From the NCBI GenBank assembly GCA_024743275.1, contig JANSWW010000001.1:186001-250000 (forward strand): a stretch of DNA of 64,000 nucleotides. Reading direction: 5' to 3'. This document shows, in pieces, positions 9,364 to 18,077 of the stretch; the first letter of the stretch is position 1; each line of letters starts with the position of its first letter. A program made the position numbers and the translations under genes. Source of the DNA: Alphaproteobacteria bacterium. GTDB lineage: Bacteria > Pseudomonadota > Alphaproteobacteria > JANSWW01. Below the pieces are notes generated by a model, which made no database searches, was not told where the DNA came from, and saw only the letters and a list, made by a program, of their open reading frames with translations.

Positions 9364-10046
9364 CGCACCTCGCCTTCCCGGGCGGGCTCCTGGGCGGTGA
9401 TGTCGGCGATGACCGTCTCCCCCGCCACGCAACGCTGACCGAGCGCCACCAGCGGCGCGATATCCGGCGGCAAATAGACATCGACCCGGCTGCCGAAGCG
9501 AATGAGGCCCATCCGTTCGCCGGCCCGCATTTCCTGCCCCTCGGCGATCTTACAGACGATCCGCCGGGCGACCAGACCGGCGATCTGGACGAAGGCCAAC
9601 GGACGGTCGTCGGCCGTGGTCATGGCGACGAGCTGGCGTTCGTTCTTTTCGCTGGCCTTGTCGAGGGACGCGTTGACGAAGGCACCGGGGACATAGACCA
9701 GCTTCTCGATCCGACCGTCGACCGGCACCCGGTTCACATGCACGTCGAAGACATTCATGAAAATGCAAACGCGCTGGGTTTCCCCCTCGCCCATGCCCAG
9801 TTCCTTGGGCCAGGGCGCGGGGCCGGCGGAGACGACCACCCCGTCCGCCGGGCTGATGATCAGCCCCTGGCGCGTCGGCGTCACGCGGGCCGGATCGCGG
9901 AAGAAATAGACACACCACGCGGTCAGGATCAGACCGGGGACCACCAGCCAATCGGCGATCCATGCCAGGACGATCGTCAGAACGGCGAAGATGGCGATAA
10001 AGGGCCGCCCTTCACGGGCGATCGGGACCAGAACCGTGCTCAGCAC
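9360..10046 (-). CDS. psd: Phosphatidylserine decarboxylase proenzyme
   Basis: Psd decarboxylates phosphatidylserine to phosphatidylethanolamine. The 228-residue protein is of the short bacterial type. It has an N-terminal membrane region (about 15-45), an FFRDPAR motif, an FMNVFDVHVNRVP segment, and the self-cleavage site in RFGSRVDVY. The serine of Gly-Ser becomes the pyruvoyl group of the alpha chain. The start is GTG, with an AAAGAG site about 10 bases upstream. An ATG 16 bases further upstream is in another frame. It is the first gene of a psd-pssA pair with overlapping stop and start codons. Confidence 0.95.
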   Translation of the reverse strand: MLSTVLVPIAREGRPFIAIFAVLTIVLAWIADWLVVPGLILTAWCVYFFRDPARVTPTRQGLIISPADGVVVSAGPAPWPKELGMGEGETQRVCIFMNVFDVHVNRVPVDGRIEKLVYVPGAFVNASLDKASEKNERQLVAMTTADDRPLAFVQIAGLVARRIVCKIAEGQEMRAGERMGLIRFGSRVDVYLPPDIAPLVALGQRCVAGETVIADITAQEPAREGEVR

Positions 10047-10208
10047 CAGCGCGCTCTTTCATAAAAATGAAACAAGAATGGGCGGGGTAGCACAATTCCT
10101 CCGCCGAGACTATCGCTCTCGCCCGGCACGGCGTAGGCTTCCGGCAAAGATCAACCCAAGCGGATCGCAGGCCCCCAGAAACAAGGGCCAACCAGATGGG
10201 AGGCGGAC

Positions 10209-10598
10209 ATGAACCAGATGTGGAAAGGGCAGGCTTTCACCGTCAGCCATGCCGACAGCGGGGCGTTCGAAAGCGACGGACTGCGGTCCTTCTTCGAATA
10301 CCGGCCGCTCGGCATCACCGAGGCGACCGGCGGGCGCTACGGCGCCCATGTGATCCGGGCGGTTCCGGGCAAGCACTCGGCCGGCGTCTGGCACACCCAC
10401 GATCTCGATTTCCAGATGGTCTATGTGCTCAAGGGCTGGGTCGTCTTCGAGTATGAGGGCAACGGCGAACATATCCTGCGCGCGGGCTCTTGCGTGCTGC
10501 AGCCGCCCGGCATTAAGCATCGTGAGGTCCGGCATTCCGACGATATGGAGCTGATCGAGATCACCTCGCCGGCGGAATTCGCCACCCACGAAGTCTGA
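10209..10598 (+). CDS. Small cupin-domain protein
   Basis: This 129-residue single-domain cupin shows the metal-binding motif 1 as HSAGVWHTHDLDFQMVYVLKG (histidines of HTH, then a downstream acidic residue) and motif 2 around PPGIKHREVRHS. Cupins of this size can be enzymes or binding proteins. Nothing here fixes the reaction. A GGGAGG site lies just upstream of ATG 10209. The gene is 25 bases ahead of an FAD amine-oxidase-like gene, which suggests a common transcript and a role in handling a small amine or amino acid. The 162-base gap upstream is shared with psd and should hold divergent promoters. Confidence 0.8.
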   Translation: MNQMWKGQAFTVSHADSGAFESDGLRSFFEYRPLGITEATGGRYGAHVIRAVPGKHSAGVWHTHDLDFQMVYVLKGWVVFEYEGNGEHILRAGSCVLQPPGIKHREVRHSDDMELIEITSPAEFATHEV

Positions 10599-10623
10599 CG
10601 CCCTCAAGGAAAGGAAACTCGGG

Positions 10624-11931
10624 ATGACCCAAACGGCGGACGTCCTCATCATCGGCGCCGGCGTGATCGGCGCGGCCGTTGCCTTCGAGCTGTCCAAGAT
10701 GGGGCTCAAGACCCTCACTGTGGACCGCAACCGGCAGGCCGGACACGGCTCGACCGCCGGATCCTGCGCGATCATCCGCATGCACTATTCGACCTTCGAC
10801 GGGACCGCCTTCGCGTGGGAAGGCTATCACTATTGGCGCGATTGGCGGGACTATCTGGAGGCGGCGGCCGGTGAAAGCGTCGCCACCTTCCGGGAGACCG
10901 GATGCCTGGTCATGAAGACCGAGGGCAACGGCCTTCTGGAAAAGCACATGAAGAACAGCGCGGCGATCGACTGCCCCTATGAGGAATGGTCGCCCGAACA
11001 GATCACCGAGAGGCTGCCGATCTATTCGATGGAGAGCTTCGCGCCGCCGCGGGCCCGCGCCGACGCCGATTTCGGGAAATCCAATGGCGGCCATCTGCGC
11101 GGCGGGGTGTTCTGGCCAAAGGCGGGCTATGTCACCGATCCGGCCTTCTCCGCCCAGAATCTCATGGACGCTTCCCTGCGCAAGGGCGCCCGGGTCCAAA
11201 TGGGCGCCACGGTCACCGACATCCTGACCGGGGGCGGCCGGGTGAAGGGCGTCCGTCTCGCCGACGGTACGGAACTCCATGCGCCGGTGGTGATCAATGT
11301 CGCCGGGCCCGCCTCCTCCCGGATCAACGCCATGGCGGGCGTGCTCGACGACATGACAATCGAGACCCGGGCGCTCCGGCAGGAGGTGGTCCATGTGCCC
11401 GCCCCGAAAGGGTTCGATTTCGAGACCAACGGGACCATCGTCTCCGACAGCGATATCGCCTGCTATGTCCGCCCGGAGCACGGCAATCATATCCTGATCG
11501 GCAGCGAGGACCCGGAATGCGACCCCCATGTCTGGGTCGACGACGACATGGACTACAACCGGGATTTCACCGAGCAGTGGACGACCCAGGCCATGCGCTA
11601 CGGCCAGCGGGTGCCGTCGCTCGGCATCCCGTCGAAGACGCGCGGGGTGGTCGACCTCTACGATGCCTCGACGGACTGGATCCCGATCTACGACAAATCG
11701 CTGCTGCCCGGCTTCTACATGGCCTGCGGGACCAGCGGCAATCAGTATAAGAACGCCCCGATCGCCGGAAAGATGATGGCGGCCCTGGTCGACTATTGCG
11801 AGGGCGGCGCCGACCACGACAGCGCCCCGCTGCGGTTCACCCTGCCCTATATCGACCAGTCCATCGACGTCGGGTTCTATTCCCGCAAGCGGCCGATCAA
11901 CCAGGAATCGAGCTTCTCGGTTCTGGGCTAG
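10624..11931 (+). CDS. FAD-dependent oxidoreductase of the DAO/sarcosine oxidase type
   Basis: The 435-residue protein opens with an FAD-binding Rossmann motif (VLIIGAGVIGAAVAFEL, about residues 7-23) and has the DAO-family layout seen in sarcosine, dimethylglycine and D-amino-acid oxidases. An RNRQAGHGST segment near residue 40 and a C-terminal ACGTSGNQYKNAPIAG segment fit FAD binding at the two ends of the fold. Such enzymes oxidise secondary or tertiary amines; the substrate here is unknown. There is no signal peptide, so it is cytoplasmic. It sits directly behind the cupin gene and 27 bases before the sulfotransferase gene. Confidence 0.85.
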   Translation: MTQTADVLIIGAGVIGAAVAFELSKMGLKTLTVDRNRQAGHGSTAGSCAIIRMHYSTFDGTAFAWEGYHYWRDWRDYLEAAAGESVATFRETGCLVMKTEGNGLLEKHMKNSAAIDCPYEEWSPEQITERLPIYSMESFAPPRARADADFGKSNGGHLRGGVFWPKAGYVTDPAFSAQNLMDASLRKGARVQMGATVTDILTGGGRVKGVRLADGTELHAPVVINVAGPASSRINAMAGVLDDMTIETRALRQEVVHVPAPKGFDFETNGTIVSDSDIACYVRPEHGNHILIGSEDPECDPHVWVDDDMDYNRDFTEQWTTQAMRYGQRVPSLGIPSKTRGVVDLYDASTDWIPIYDKSLLPGFYMACGTSGNQYKNAPIAGKMMAALVDYCEGGADHDSAPLRFTLPYIDQSIDVGFYSRKRPINQESSFSVLG

Positions 11932-11958
11932 GCGTCGGGCAAAGAGGGGGCGTTCGCC

Positions 11959-13062
11959 ATGGCCCATCCGCTCAGCGGCGCGGACATCGACACGCTCGCG
12001 GCCGTCTTCCGGGACGGCGGCGGGCCGGACCGTTTGCCGGACCGGGCCGCGCTTTGGGGCGCCGTGCTGGGCCGCCTGCCCGCGACGCTCCTCGAAAAGA
12101 TCTTCATCGCGCGCGCCCTGCCCCGGGCGGCGGAAATGCCGCCGCCGGTCTTCATCCTCGGTCATTGGCGCTCCGGGACGACGCATCTCTACAATGTGAT
12201 GAGCCTCCATGGCTGGGGCTATGTCCCGCCGGTGGCCGTCGGTCTGCCCCATGACATGTTCGGCATCGCCCGGGCGCTGCGGCCGCTTCTGGAGCGGCAA
12301 CTGCCGGAAACGCGCTTCATCGACAATATCCCGGTAACGCCGACCAGCCCCCAGGAGGACGAGATCGCGATCGCCAACATGTCGCCGCTGTCCTTCTATC
12401 ACGGGATATACTTCCCGAAGGCGTTCGACCGCTTGATCGACCGCGGCCTGTTCTTCGACGGATGCGGTGTGGCGGAAATCGACGCCTGGTCCGAGCGCTT
12501 CGTCTATTTCATGCGGAAACTGGCCTACGACCAGAAAAAGCCCCTCCTGATCAAGAACCCGGTCTATACGGCCAGACCGGCCCTGCTTCGCAAGCTGTTC
12601 CCGGGAGCGAAGTTCATCCACATCCACCGCAATCCCCACGACGTCTTTCTGTCGATGCGGAACTTCTACAACAAGCTGCTCGGCGTCCTGGCGCTCCAGG
12701 AGGTTCCGGTGGATCTCGATGTCGACGCGACCATCCTGAGGGTCTACGACCGGATGATGCGGCGCTTCGTCGAGCAGACCGCCGGCTGGGCGGCCCCGGA
12801 TTTCGTGGAAATCCCCTATGATCGGCTGGACCGCGATCCGCTCGGCGCCATCGGACAGATCTATGAGAGCCTGGGTCTGGACGGCTTCGAGACCTTGGAG
12901 CCCCTGGCCCGCCGCTATCTCGGGGAAATCGACGGGTTCCAGAAGAACGCCTTCAAGGGCGACAAGCCGACCATCGCCAAGGTCGATGCCGCCTTGGGTC
13001 CGTGGCTCGCCCGCTGGAACTATGCCGCGCCGGATGTGGCGGAAAACGTGAGGACATCATGA
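11959..13062 (+). CDS. Sulfotransferase family protein
   Basis: The 367-residue protein has the PAPS 5'-phosphosulfate-binding loop GHWRSGTTHLYNV (about residues 70-82) and a 3'-phosphate-binding region around FIHIHRNPHDVFLS (about 215-228). These features mark it as a PAPS-dependent sulfotransferase that moves a sulfonate group to a hydroxyl or amine. There is no signal peptide. A purine-rich site (agaggggg) lies about 8 bases upstream of ATG 11959. The stop codon overlaps the start of the next gene as ATGA. It is followed by a lactonase-like lipoprotein and hopanoid genes in the same direction, so a lipid acceptor is a reasonable guess but is not shown. Confidence 0.85.
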   Translation: MAHPLSGADIDTLAAVFRDGGGPDRLPDRAALWGAVLGRLPATLLEKIFIARALPRAAEMPPPVFILGHWRSGTTHLYNVMSLHGWGYVPPVAVGLPHDMFGIARALRPLLERQLPETRFIDNIPVTPTSPQEDEIAIANMSPLSFYHGIYFPKAFDRLIDRGLFFDGCGVAEIDAWSERFVYFMRKLAYDQKKPLLIKNPVYTARPALLRKLFPGAKFIHIHRNPHDVFLSMRNFYNKLLGVLALQEVPVDLDVDATILRVYDRMMRRFVEQTAGWAAPDFVEIPYDRLDRDPLGAIGQIYESLGLDGFETLEPLARRYLGEIDGFQKNAFKGDKPTIAKVDAALGPWLARWNYAAPDVAENVRTS

Positions 13063-14081
13063 GGCTCGCCGCCCTGATCATGGCTCTTTCGGTCTCCGCG
13101 TGCGCGGTCGCCGCCGATTGCTCCGTGGCGCCGGTGACCGTGGACGGGCGTCCGCTTGCCGGGATCGAGGATATCGCCCTTATGCCCGACGGCGGCACGC
13201 TGCTGCTCTCCGCCCATGACCGCGGGGCGCCGGATGGTGGTACGGACGGGATATTCACCCTGCCCGTCGCGGCTCTGGACGATATCGCCCCCGAGGCTGT
13301 TCCCCTGCCCGGCCTTCCAAACGACCTGAACCGGCCCCATGGCATCGCCGTAGACCGGACGGGCGCGCGTCTGGCCTTCATCCACCGGCCGGGCGGCGCC
13401 ACCGGGCCGGATCACACGGAGGTCCTGTGGGGCACCCTGGGTCCGGAAGGCTTCGTGCGGAGCGGGATGATCGACGGGGAAAGGGTCTGCCGCGCCAACG
13501 ATCTGACCTTCGCCGCCGACCGGCTGCTCGTGACCCTCGACCGGCGGGGCTGCGACATCGAGACCGCGGACTTTACGCCCTGGGCCGAGACCGGTCGGGT
13601 TCTGACGATCGAGCCGGATGGCGCTGTCGGCGTCACGCGCGAACGCTTCGCCTTCGCCAATGGGATCCTCTGGGACGGCGACCGGGCGATTGTCGCCGAG
13701 ACCCGCGCCGGCGCGCTCTCAACCATCGATGGGAGCTGGTTGATCGAGTTACCCGGCGGGCCGGACAATCTCAGCTTCGCCCCGGACGGGCGGGTGATCG
13801 CCGCACTGCATCCCTCGGCCTTGCGAATCTTCTTCGGCCTCAAGCTGGGTGTCGAGCAAACGCCGAGCCTGATCGTCTCCGCCGATCTTGAGACAGGCGC
13901 GGTGAGAACGCTCTACGAGGATACAGGGTCCGAGTTCTCGGCGGCGACCAGCGCACTGATCATCGAGAACACGCTGGTCGCGGGCTCGGTGCTGGACAAG
14001 GGCCTTCTCGTCTGCCGGAACGTCGGTCCCGGTAAGGACACGGGAGCGGAGGCCGAGTTCGGCAAAAGAAACGACCAATGA
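13059..14081 (+). CDS. Paraoxonase/SMP-30-like beta-propeller, probable lipoprotein
   Basis: This 340-residue protein has a short signal sequence with a lipobox-like V-S-A-C (Cys15), so it is probably an exported lipoprotein. The mature part resembles the six-bladed propeller of paraoxonases, gluconolactonases and strictosidine synthase-like proteins. Repeated blades carry segments such as IALMPDGGTLLLSAHD, RPHGIAVD, RANDLTF and FANGILWDGDRAIVAET. The conserved Asn/Asp positions would hold a central calcium. Family members hydrolyse lactones or esters; the substrate here is unknown. ATG 13059 overlaps the sulfotransferase stop. Its own stop overlaps the next start as ATGA, so three genes are tightly coupled. 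Confidence 0.75.
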   Translation: MRLAALIMALSVSACAVAADCSVAPVTVDGRPLAGIEDIALMPDGGTLLLSAHDRGAPDGGTDGIFTLPVAALDDIAPEAVPLPGLPNDLNRPHGIAVDRTGARLAFIHRPGGATGPDHTEVLWGTLGPEGFVRSGMIDGERVCRANDLTFAADRLLVTLDRRGCDIETADFTPWAETGRVLTIEPDGAVGVTRERFAFANGILWDGDRAIVAETRAGALSTIDGSWLIELPGGPDNLSFAPDGRVIAALHPSALRIFFGLKLGVEQTPSLIVSADLETGAVRTLYEDTGSEFSAATSALIIENTLVAGSVLDKGLLVCRNVGPGKDTGAEAEFGKRNDQ

Positions 14082-15085
14082 CCACAGCCCGCCCGATCCT
14101 GGTCACCGGCGGGGCCGGCTTCATCGGCGGCCATGTCCGCCTCGCGCTGGCCGCCCGGGGATACCGGGTCCGGTCGTTGGACCTGACCACGCCGCGCACG
14201 CGTCTGGCCGACGAGCAGATCATGGAAGGGTCTGTGACGGACATGGACCAGGCGATGTCGGCTGTCGACGGCGCGGCGGGCGTCATCCACGGCGCGGCCC
14301 TCGCCCATCTGTGGCGGCGCGACCCGATGGACTTCGACCGGGTCAATGTCGAGGGCACCGCCAATATGATCCAGGCGGCGCGGGTGGCCGGAATACCCTT
14401 CCTCCATCTCTCCAGCTTCACGACCCTGGTCGGACGGACGGCCCGCGACGGCGACATCCTGGACGAAACCGTCGCGGTGGCGCCGAGTGACCTTCTCGGT
14501 GCCTATCCGCGCTCGAAGCGCCGCGCCGAACGGCTGGTCGAGGACGCGGCGAGCGAGGGGCTGCACGCACTCTCGGTCCTGCCCTCCGCCCCTGTTGGGC
14601 CTGGTGACCGGGGACTGACCCCGCCCAGCGCGATGATCCGGGATCTCGCGGCCGGCAAGACCCCGGGCCTGGTCGACTGCCTGCTCAATCTCGTGGATGT
14701 CCAGGCCCTGGCCGACGGGATCGTGACCGCCCTCGAAAAAGGCCGGAGCGGCGAACGTTACCTCCTGTGCGGGGAGGATCTGCCGATGAGCGACCTCGCC
14801 GAGCGCGTCGCCCGGATAAGCGGCACCCCTGCCCCGCGCTGGACGGTTCCGATGCCGGTGGCCCTGCTCGCCGGACGGGTCGAGGGCGTGACGGCGCGGA
14901 TCAGCGGAATTCCGCCGCAGGCGCCGCTGACCGGGGTGCGGCTGGCCGCCCGCCGGGTCCGCTTCGACGGGACGAAGGCCGCCCGCGATCTGGGCTTCCG
15001 GCCACCGCCGATCGACAAGGCCCTGGCGGGCGCGATCGCCTGGATGCGCTCCGAAGGGCTGCTGACCATGCGGGATGGATCCTAA
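14078..15085 (+). CDS. hpnA: NAD-dependent epimerase/dehydratase, HpnA-like
   Basis: This 335-residue extended SDR begins with the NAD-binding VTGGAGFIGGH motif and has the YxxxK catalytic pair as YPRSK (about residues 146-150). The sequence resembles HpnA, the hopanoid-associated sugar epimerase, notably a PSAPVGPGDRGLTP segment, a LNLVDVQALADG segment, and SGERYLLCGE in the C-terminal half. HpnA is not essential for hopanoid skeleton synthesis and its reaction is not well defined. The gene overlaps the upstream lipoprotein gene by ATGA and is 229 bases before shc. The family is certain. The HpnA identity is likely, supported by both sequence and position. Confidence 0.75.
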   Translation: MTTARPILVTGGAGFIGGHVRLALAARGYRVRSLDLTTPRTRLADEQIMEGSVTDMDQAMSAVDGAAGVIHGAALAHLWRRDPMDFDRVNVEGTANMIQAARVAGIPFLHLSSFTTLVGRTARDGDILDETVAVAPSDLLGAYPRSKRRAERLVEDAASEGLHALSVLPSAPVGPGDRGLTPPSAMIRDLAAGKTPGLVDCLLNLVDVQALADGIVTALEKGRSGERYLLCGEDLPMSDLAERVARISGTPAPRWTVPMPVALLAGRVEGVTARISGIPPQAPLTGVRLAARRVRFDGTKAARDLGFRPPPIDKALAGAIAWMRSEGLLTMRDGS

Positions 15086-15180
15086 ATGCGCACCGCGCCC
15101 AATGCCCTTCGGAACCCTATTCCACCAGCCGCGCCCGACTAATTCGCCATTCGGAAGGGAAACCGGACGCTGCGCGCCCG

Positions 15181-15208
15181 TGCAATTTGGAAAAGTTAAC
15201 GCTATATA
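15181..15208 (+). promoter_or_regulatory. shc: Possible shc promoter
   Basis: The 229-base gap before shc contains a locally AT-rich stretch with TATATA at 15203-15208 and a weak TGCAAT hexamer 16 bases upstream. This is a plausible but unproven promoter that would let shc be transcribed apart from the upstream chain. Nothing else is recognised in the gap. Confidence 0.3.
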
Positions 15209-15314
15209 GGACTAAGCCATTCCGCGCGGTCCCTAGGACCCTGTCCGACCAAGCCGGCCCGATCCGGTGCACCACCTGGTTAAGCTTGCGACAGAAGGAG
15301 CGATAAGAAGAAGA

Positions 15315-17297
15315 ATGAGCATGGCTGAGAGCACGGCCGAGCGCCAGGAGCCTGCCGGTTCCGCAGACGGCTTCTCCCCTCCTCCGCGCGCCGACCGCCA
15401 ATCCATCATCGACACCCAGGTCGCCCATCTTCTGGGCATGCAGAAGGACGACGGCCACATCGTCTTCGAACTGGAGGCCGACTGCACCATCCCAGCGGAA
15501 TATGTCCTGCTGCGCCATTTCGTCGGCGTCGTCGACGCCGGGCGCGAGGAACGGCTCGCGCGCTATATCCGCAAGCTCCAGAACCCCGACGGGTCCTGGC
15601 CGCTCTACCACGACGGCAGCGGCAACATCTCGGCCACCGTCAAGGGCTACTGGGCACTGAAGCTCGTCGGCGACGATATCGACGCCCCCCATATGAAAAA
15701 GGCGCGGGAATGGCTGTTGTCGGAAGGCGGGGCGGCCAAGGCCAATGTGTTCACCCGCATCATGATGGCGCTCTACCGGCAGATCCCGTGGCACGGCATG
15801 CCCTGTATTCCGGTCGAGGCGATCCTGATGCCGGAATGGTTCCCCTTCCACATGTCCAAGATCGCCTATTGGTCCCGCACGGTCCTGACGCCGCTGCTGA
15901 TCCTCTACGCGAAACGGGCCAAGGCCGCCAATCCGACGGGCAGGAACATCGACGAGCTGTTCGTCGTCCCGCCGGCAAAGCAGCGGAAATGGCAGATCAA
16001 TCCGACCGGCTCGAAAATCGGCGAGATGTTCCTGCTGCTGGACAAGGCCCTGCAAAAGGCTGAACCCCATTTCCCCAAGGGAGTCCGCGAGCGGGCGATC
16101 CGCAAGGCCGAGGAATTCACCTTGAGCCATCTCAACGGCGATCATGGCCTCGGCGCCATCTACCCCGCGATGGCGAACGCGGTCATGGCGCTGCACGCCC
16201 TCGGCTACAAGCGGGACAATCCGCATATGCAGGATGCCTGGAACGCGGTCGAGGAGCTGGTGGTCGACCGGGGCGAGGAGATCTATCTGCAGCCCTGCCT
16301 CTCACCGGTCTGGGACACCTCGCTCGCCGCGCACGCCCTGTTGGAGGCCGGCGAAAAGAACGGCCCACGGGTCATCGAGGCGCTCGACTGGCTGGCCGAG
16401 CGGCAAATCCTCGACCATGTCGGCGATTGGGCGGTGCGCCGTCCCAATCTGCGGCCCGGCGGCTGGGCCTTTCAATATGAGAACCCGGACTATCCCGACG
16501 TCGACGACACGGCCGTGGTGATCCTGGCCATGCATCGTGCCGATCAGGAGCGCTACCGGGTCAATATCGAGCGGGCCTGCGAATGGGTCGTCGGGATGCA
16601 GTCCAGTTCCGGCGGCTGGGGCGCCTTCGATCCCGAGAACGAGCATTTCTATCTCAACTCCATTCCCTTCGCCGATCACGGCGCGCTGCTCGACCCGCCG
16701 ACGGTGGACGTCACGGCCCGCTGCATCGGGGCGCTGGCCCAGGTCGACGAAGGGCACTATGCCGCCGCGATCCACAAGGGTGTCGGTTTCATCCGCCGGG
16801 AGCAGGCGGCCGACGGGTCCTGGTTCGGCCGCTGGGGCGCCAACTATATCTACGGGACCTGGTCGGCCCTGGTGGCGCTGAAGGCCACCGGCGAGGACAT
16901 GCACCAGCCCTATATCCGCAAGGCCGTGCAGTGGCTCAAGGATCACCAGCATGCGGATGGTGGTTGGGGAGAGACCCTGGAAAGCTACGAGGACCTCAAC
17001 AATGGTTTCTCCGCCGGGATCTCTACTCCCTCCCAGACCGCGTGGGCGTTGCTAGGCCTGATGTCGGCCGGCGAGCTCGACTCCGAAGCGGTCACGCGCG
17101 GGATCGCGTGGCTGGCCAACGCGCCCCGCGAGGCGGACGGCCCGCGCTGGGAGGAGAGCCACTGGACCGGAACCGGCTTTCCCAAGGTGTTTTATTTGAA
17201 ATATCATGGATATGCGGCTTTCTTCCCGCTCTGGGCCATGAGCCGTTACGAGAACTTGATCGCGTCGAACGACCGCGAGGTTCCCTGGGGAATCTGA
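15315..17297 (+). CDS. shc: Squalene-hopene cyclase
   Basis: Shc (HpnF) cyclises squalene to hopene/hopanol at the cytoplasmic membrane face. The 660-residue protein has the catalytic aspartate motif DxDD as Asp395-Val-Asp397-Asp398 and several QW-type repeats, such as NPDGSWPLYHDG, SSSGGWGAFD, AADGSWFGRWG and HADGGWGETLESY. Length and motif order match the bacterial family. ATG 15315 is preferred over the GTG at 15267. GAAGGAG lies about 15 bases upstream and purines run up to the start; ATG 15321 is an alternative. hpnG follows after 40 bases. Squalene synthesis genes (hpnC, hpnD, hpnE) are not in the window. Confidence 0.96.
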   Translation: MSMAESTAERQEPAGSADGFSPPPRADRQSIIDTQVAHLLGMQKDDGHIVFELEADCTIPAEYVLLRHFVGVVDAGREERLARYIRKLQNPDGSWPLYHDGSGNISATVKGYWALKLVGDDIDAPHMKKAREWLLSEGGAAKANVFTRIMMALYRQIPWHGMPCIPVEAILMPEWFPFHMSKIAYWSRTVLTPLLILYAKRAKAANPTGRNIDELFVVPPAKQRKWQINPTGSKIGEMFLLLDKALQKAEPHFPKGVRERAIRKAEEFTLSHLNGDHGLGAIYPAMANAVMALHALGYKRDNPHMQDAWNAVEELVVDRGEEIYLQPCLSPVWDTSLAAHALLEAGEKNGPRVIEALDWLAERQILDHVGDWAVRRPNLRPGGWAFQYENPDYPDVDDTAVVILAMHRADQERYRVNIERACEWVVGMQSSSGGWGAFDPENEHFYLNSIPFADHGALLDPPTVDVTARCIGALAQVDEGHYAAAIHKGVGFIRREQAADGSWFGRWGANYIYGTWSALVALKATGEDMHQPYIRKAVQWLKDHQHADGGWGETLESYEDLNNGFSAGISTPSQTAWALLGLMSAGELDSEAVTRGIAWLANAPREADGPRWEESHWTGTGFPKVFYLKYHGYAAFFPLWAMSRYENLIASNDREVPWGI

Positions 17298-17337
17298 TCG
17301 CTCGGGGTGTCCGATGGGGTCGAAAAGGGGAGAACCG

Positions 17338-18036
17338 ATGTCCGGAGACGGGAATGGCGGCCCGGCGGCCACGCCAGCCAAGATCGGCATCGTCGCCGGC
17401 ATGGAGATGGAACTGGCCGCCCTCGGACCCTGGCGGGACGACGGGCGGGTGGCGACGGCGGTCAGCGCCACCGATCCGGACCGTGCGGAAGCGGAAGCCG
17501 AAAGGCTGGCCGTGGAGGGCTGTCGGTTCCTGTTGAGCTGGGGCATCGCCGGCGGCCTCGACCCGGCGCTCGAGGCGGGCACGGTGTTCTCCGCCGTCGA
17601 GGTCCTGGCCGAGGACGGCCCGGCCGAACTACTCTACTCGCCCGCCGGCCATTTCGCCGCGCTCTACGGGTCCAACCACCCGGTCACCACGGTGGCCGAG
17701 AAGGCCGAGCTGTTCGCCAAGACCAAGGCCATCGCCGTGGATATGGAAACCCATCGGATCGCGAAGGTGGCCCACCGGCACGGCATTCCGGCCGCCGCGA
17801 TCCGCGCCATCGCCGATCCAGCGGATCGGTCGCTCCCGAAAATGGTTGATAATGTCATCGGCGAGGACGGCATGCCGCGGACATGGCCCGTGATCCTGGA
17901 TCTTCTGAAACGCCCCTGGCATATCGCCACCCTCTGGCGGCTGAAGCGGGACACGGACGAGGCGCTGGACGGCCTCAGGACCGGGGGGCGGGAATTGCTG
18001 TCCAATCTGTTGGAACGGCTGGATGCGTCGGATTGA
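17338..18036 (+). CDS. hpnG: Hopanoid-associated nucleosidase/phosphorylase HpnG
   Basis: HpnG removes adenine from adenosylhopane to give ribosylhopane, the second step in bacteriohopanepolyol side-chain building. The 232-residue chain has a nucleoside phosphorylase-like fold: a KIGIVAGMEMELAAL start, a LLSWGIAGGLDPALEAG glycine-rich segment, and DMETHRIAKVAHRHG, which fits the purine/ribose-binding region. GGGGAG lies five bases before ATG 17338. It is 40 bases downstream of shc and converges on hpnH, whose product supplies its substrate. The identity rests on both sequence and context. Confidence 0.88.
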   Translation: MSGDGNGGPAATPAKIGIVAGMEMELAALGPWRDDGRVATAVSATDPDRAEAEAERLAVEGCRFLLSWGIAGGLDPALEAGTVFSAVEVLAEDGPAELLYSPAGHFAALYGSNHPVTTVAEKAELFAKTKAIAVDMETHRIAKVAHRHGIPAAAIRAIADPADRSLPKMVDNVIGEDGMPRTWPVILDLLKRPWHIATLWRLKRDTDEALDGLRTGGRELLSNLLERLDASD

Positions 18037-18077
18037 GACGTGACCGTCCCTCTTGAAAGGGGGAAGGCCGCGGCGGG

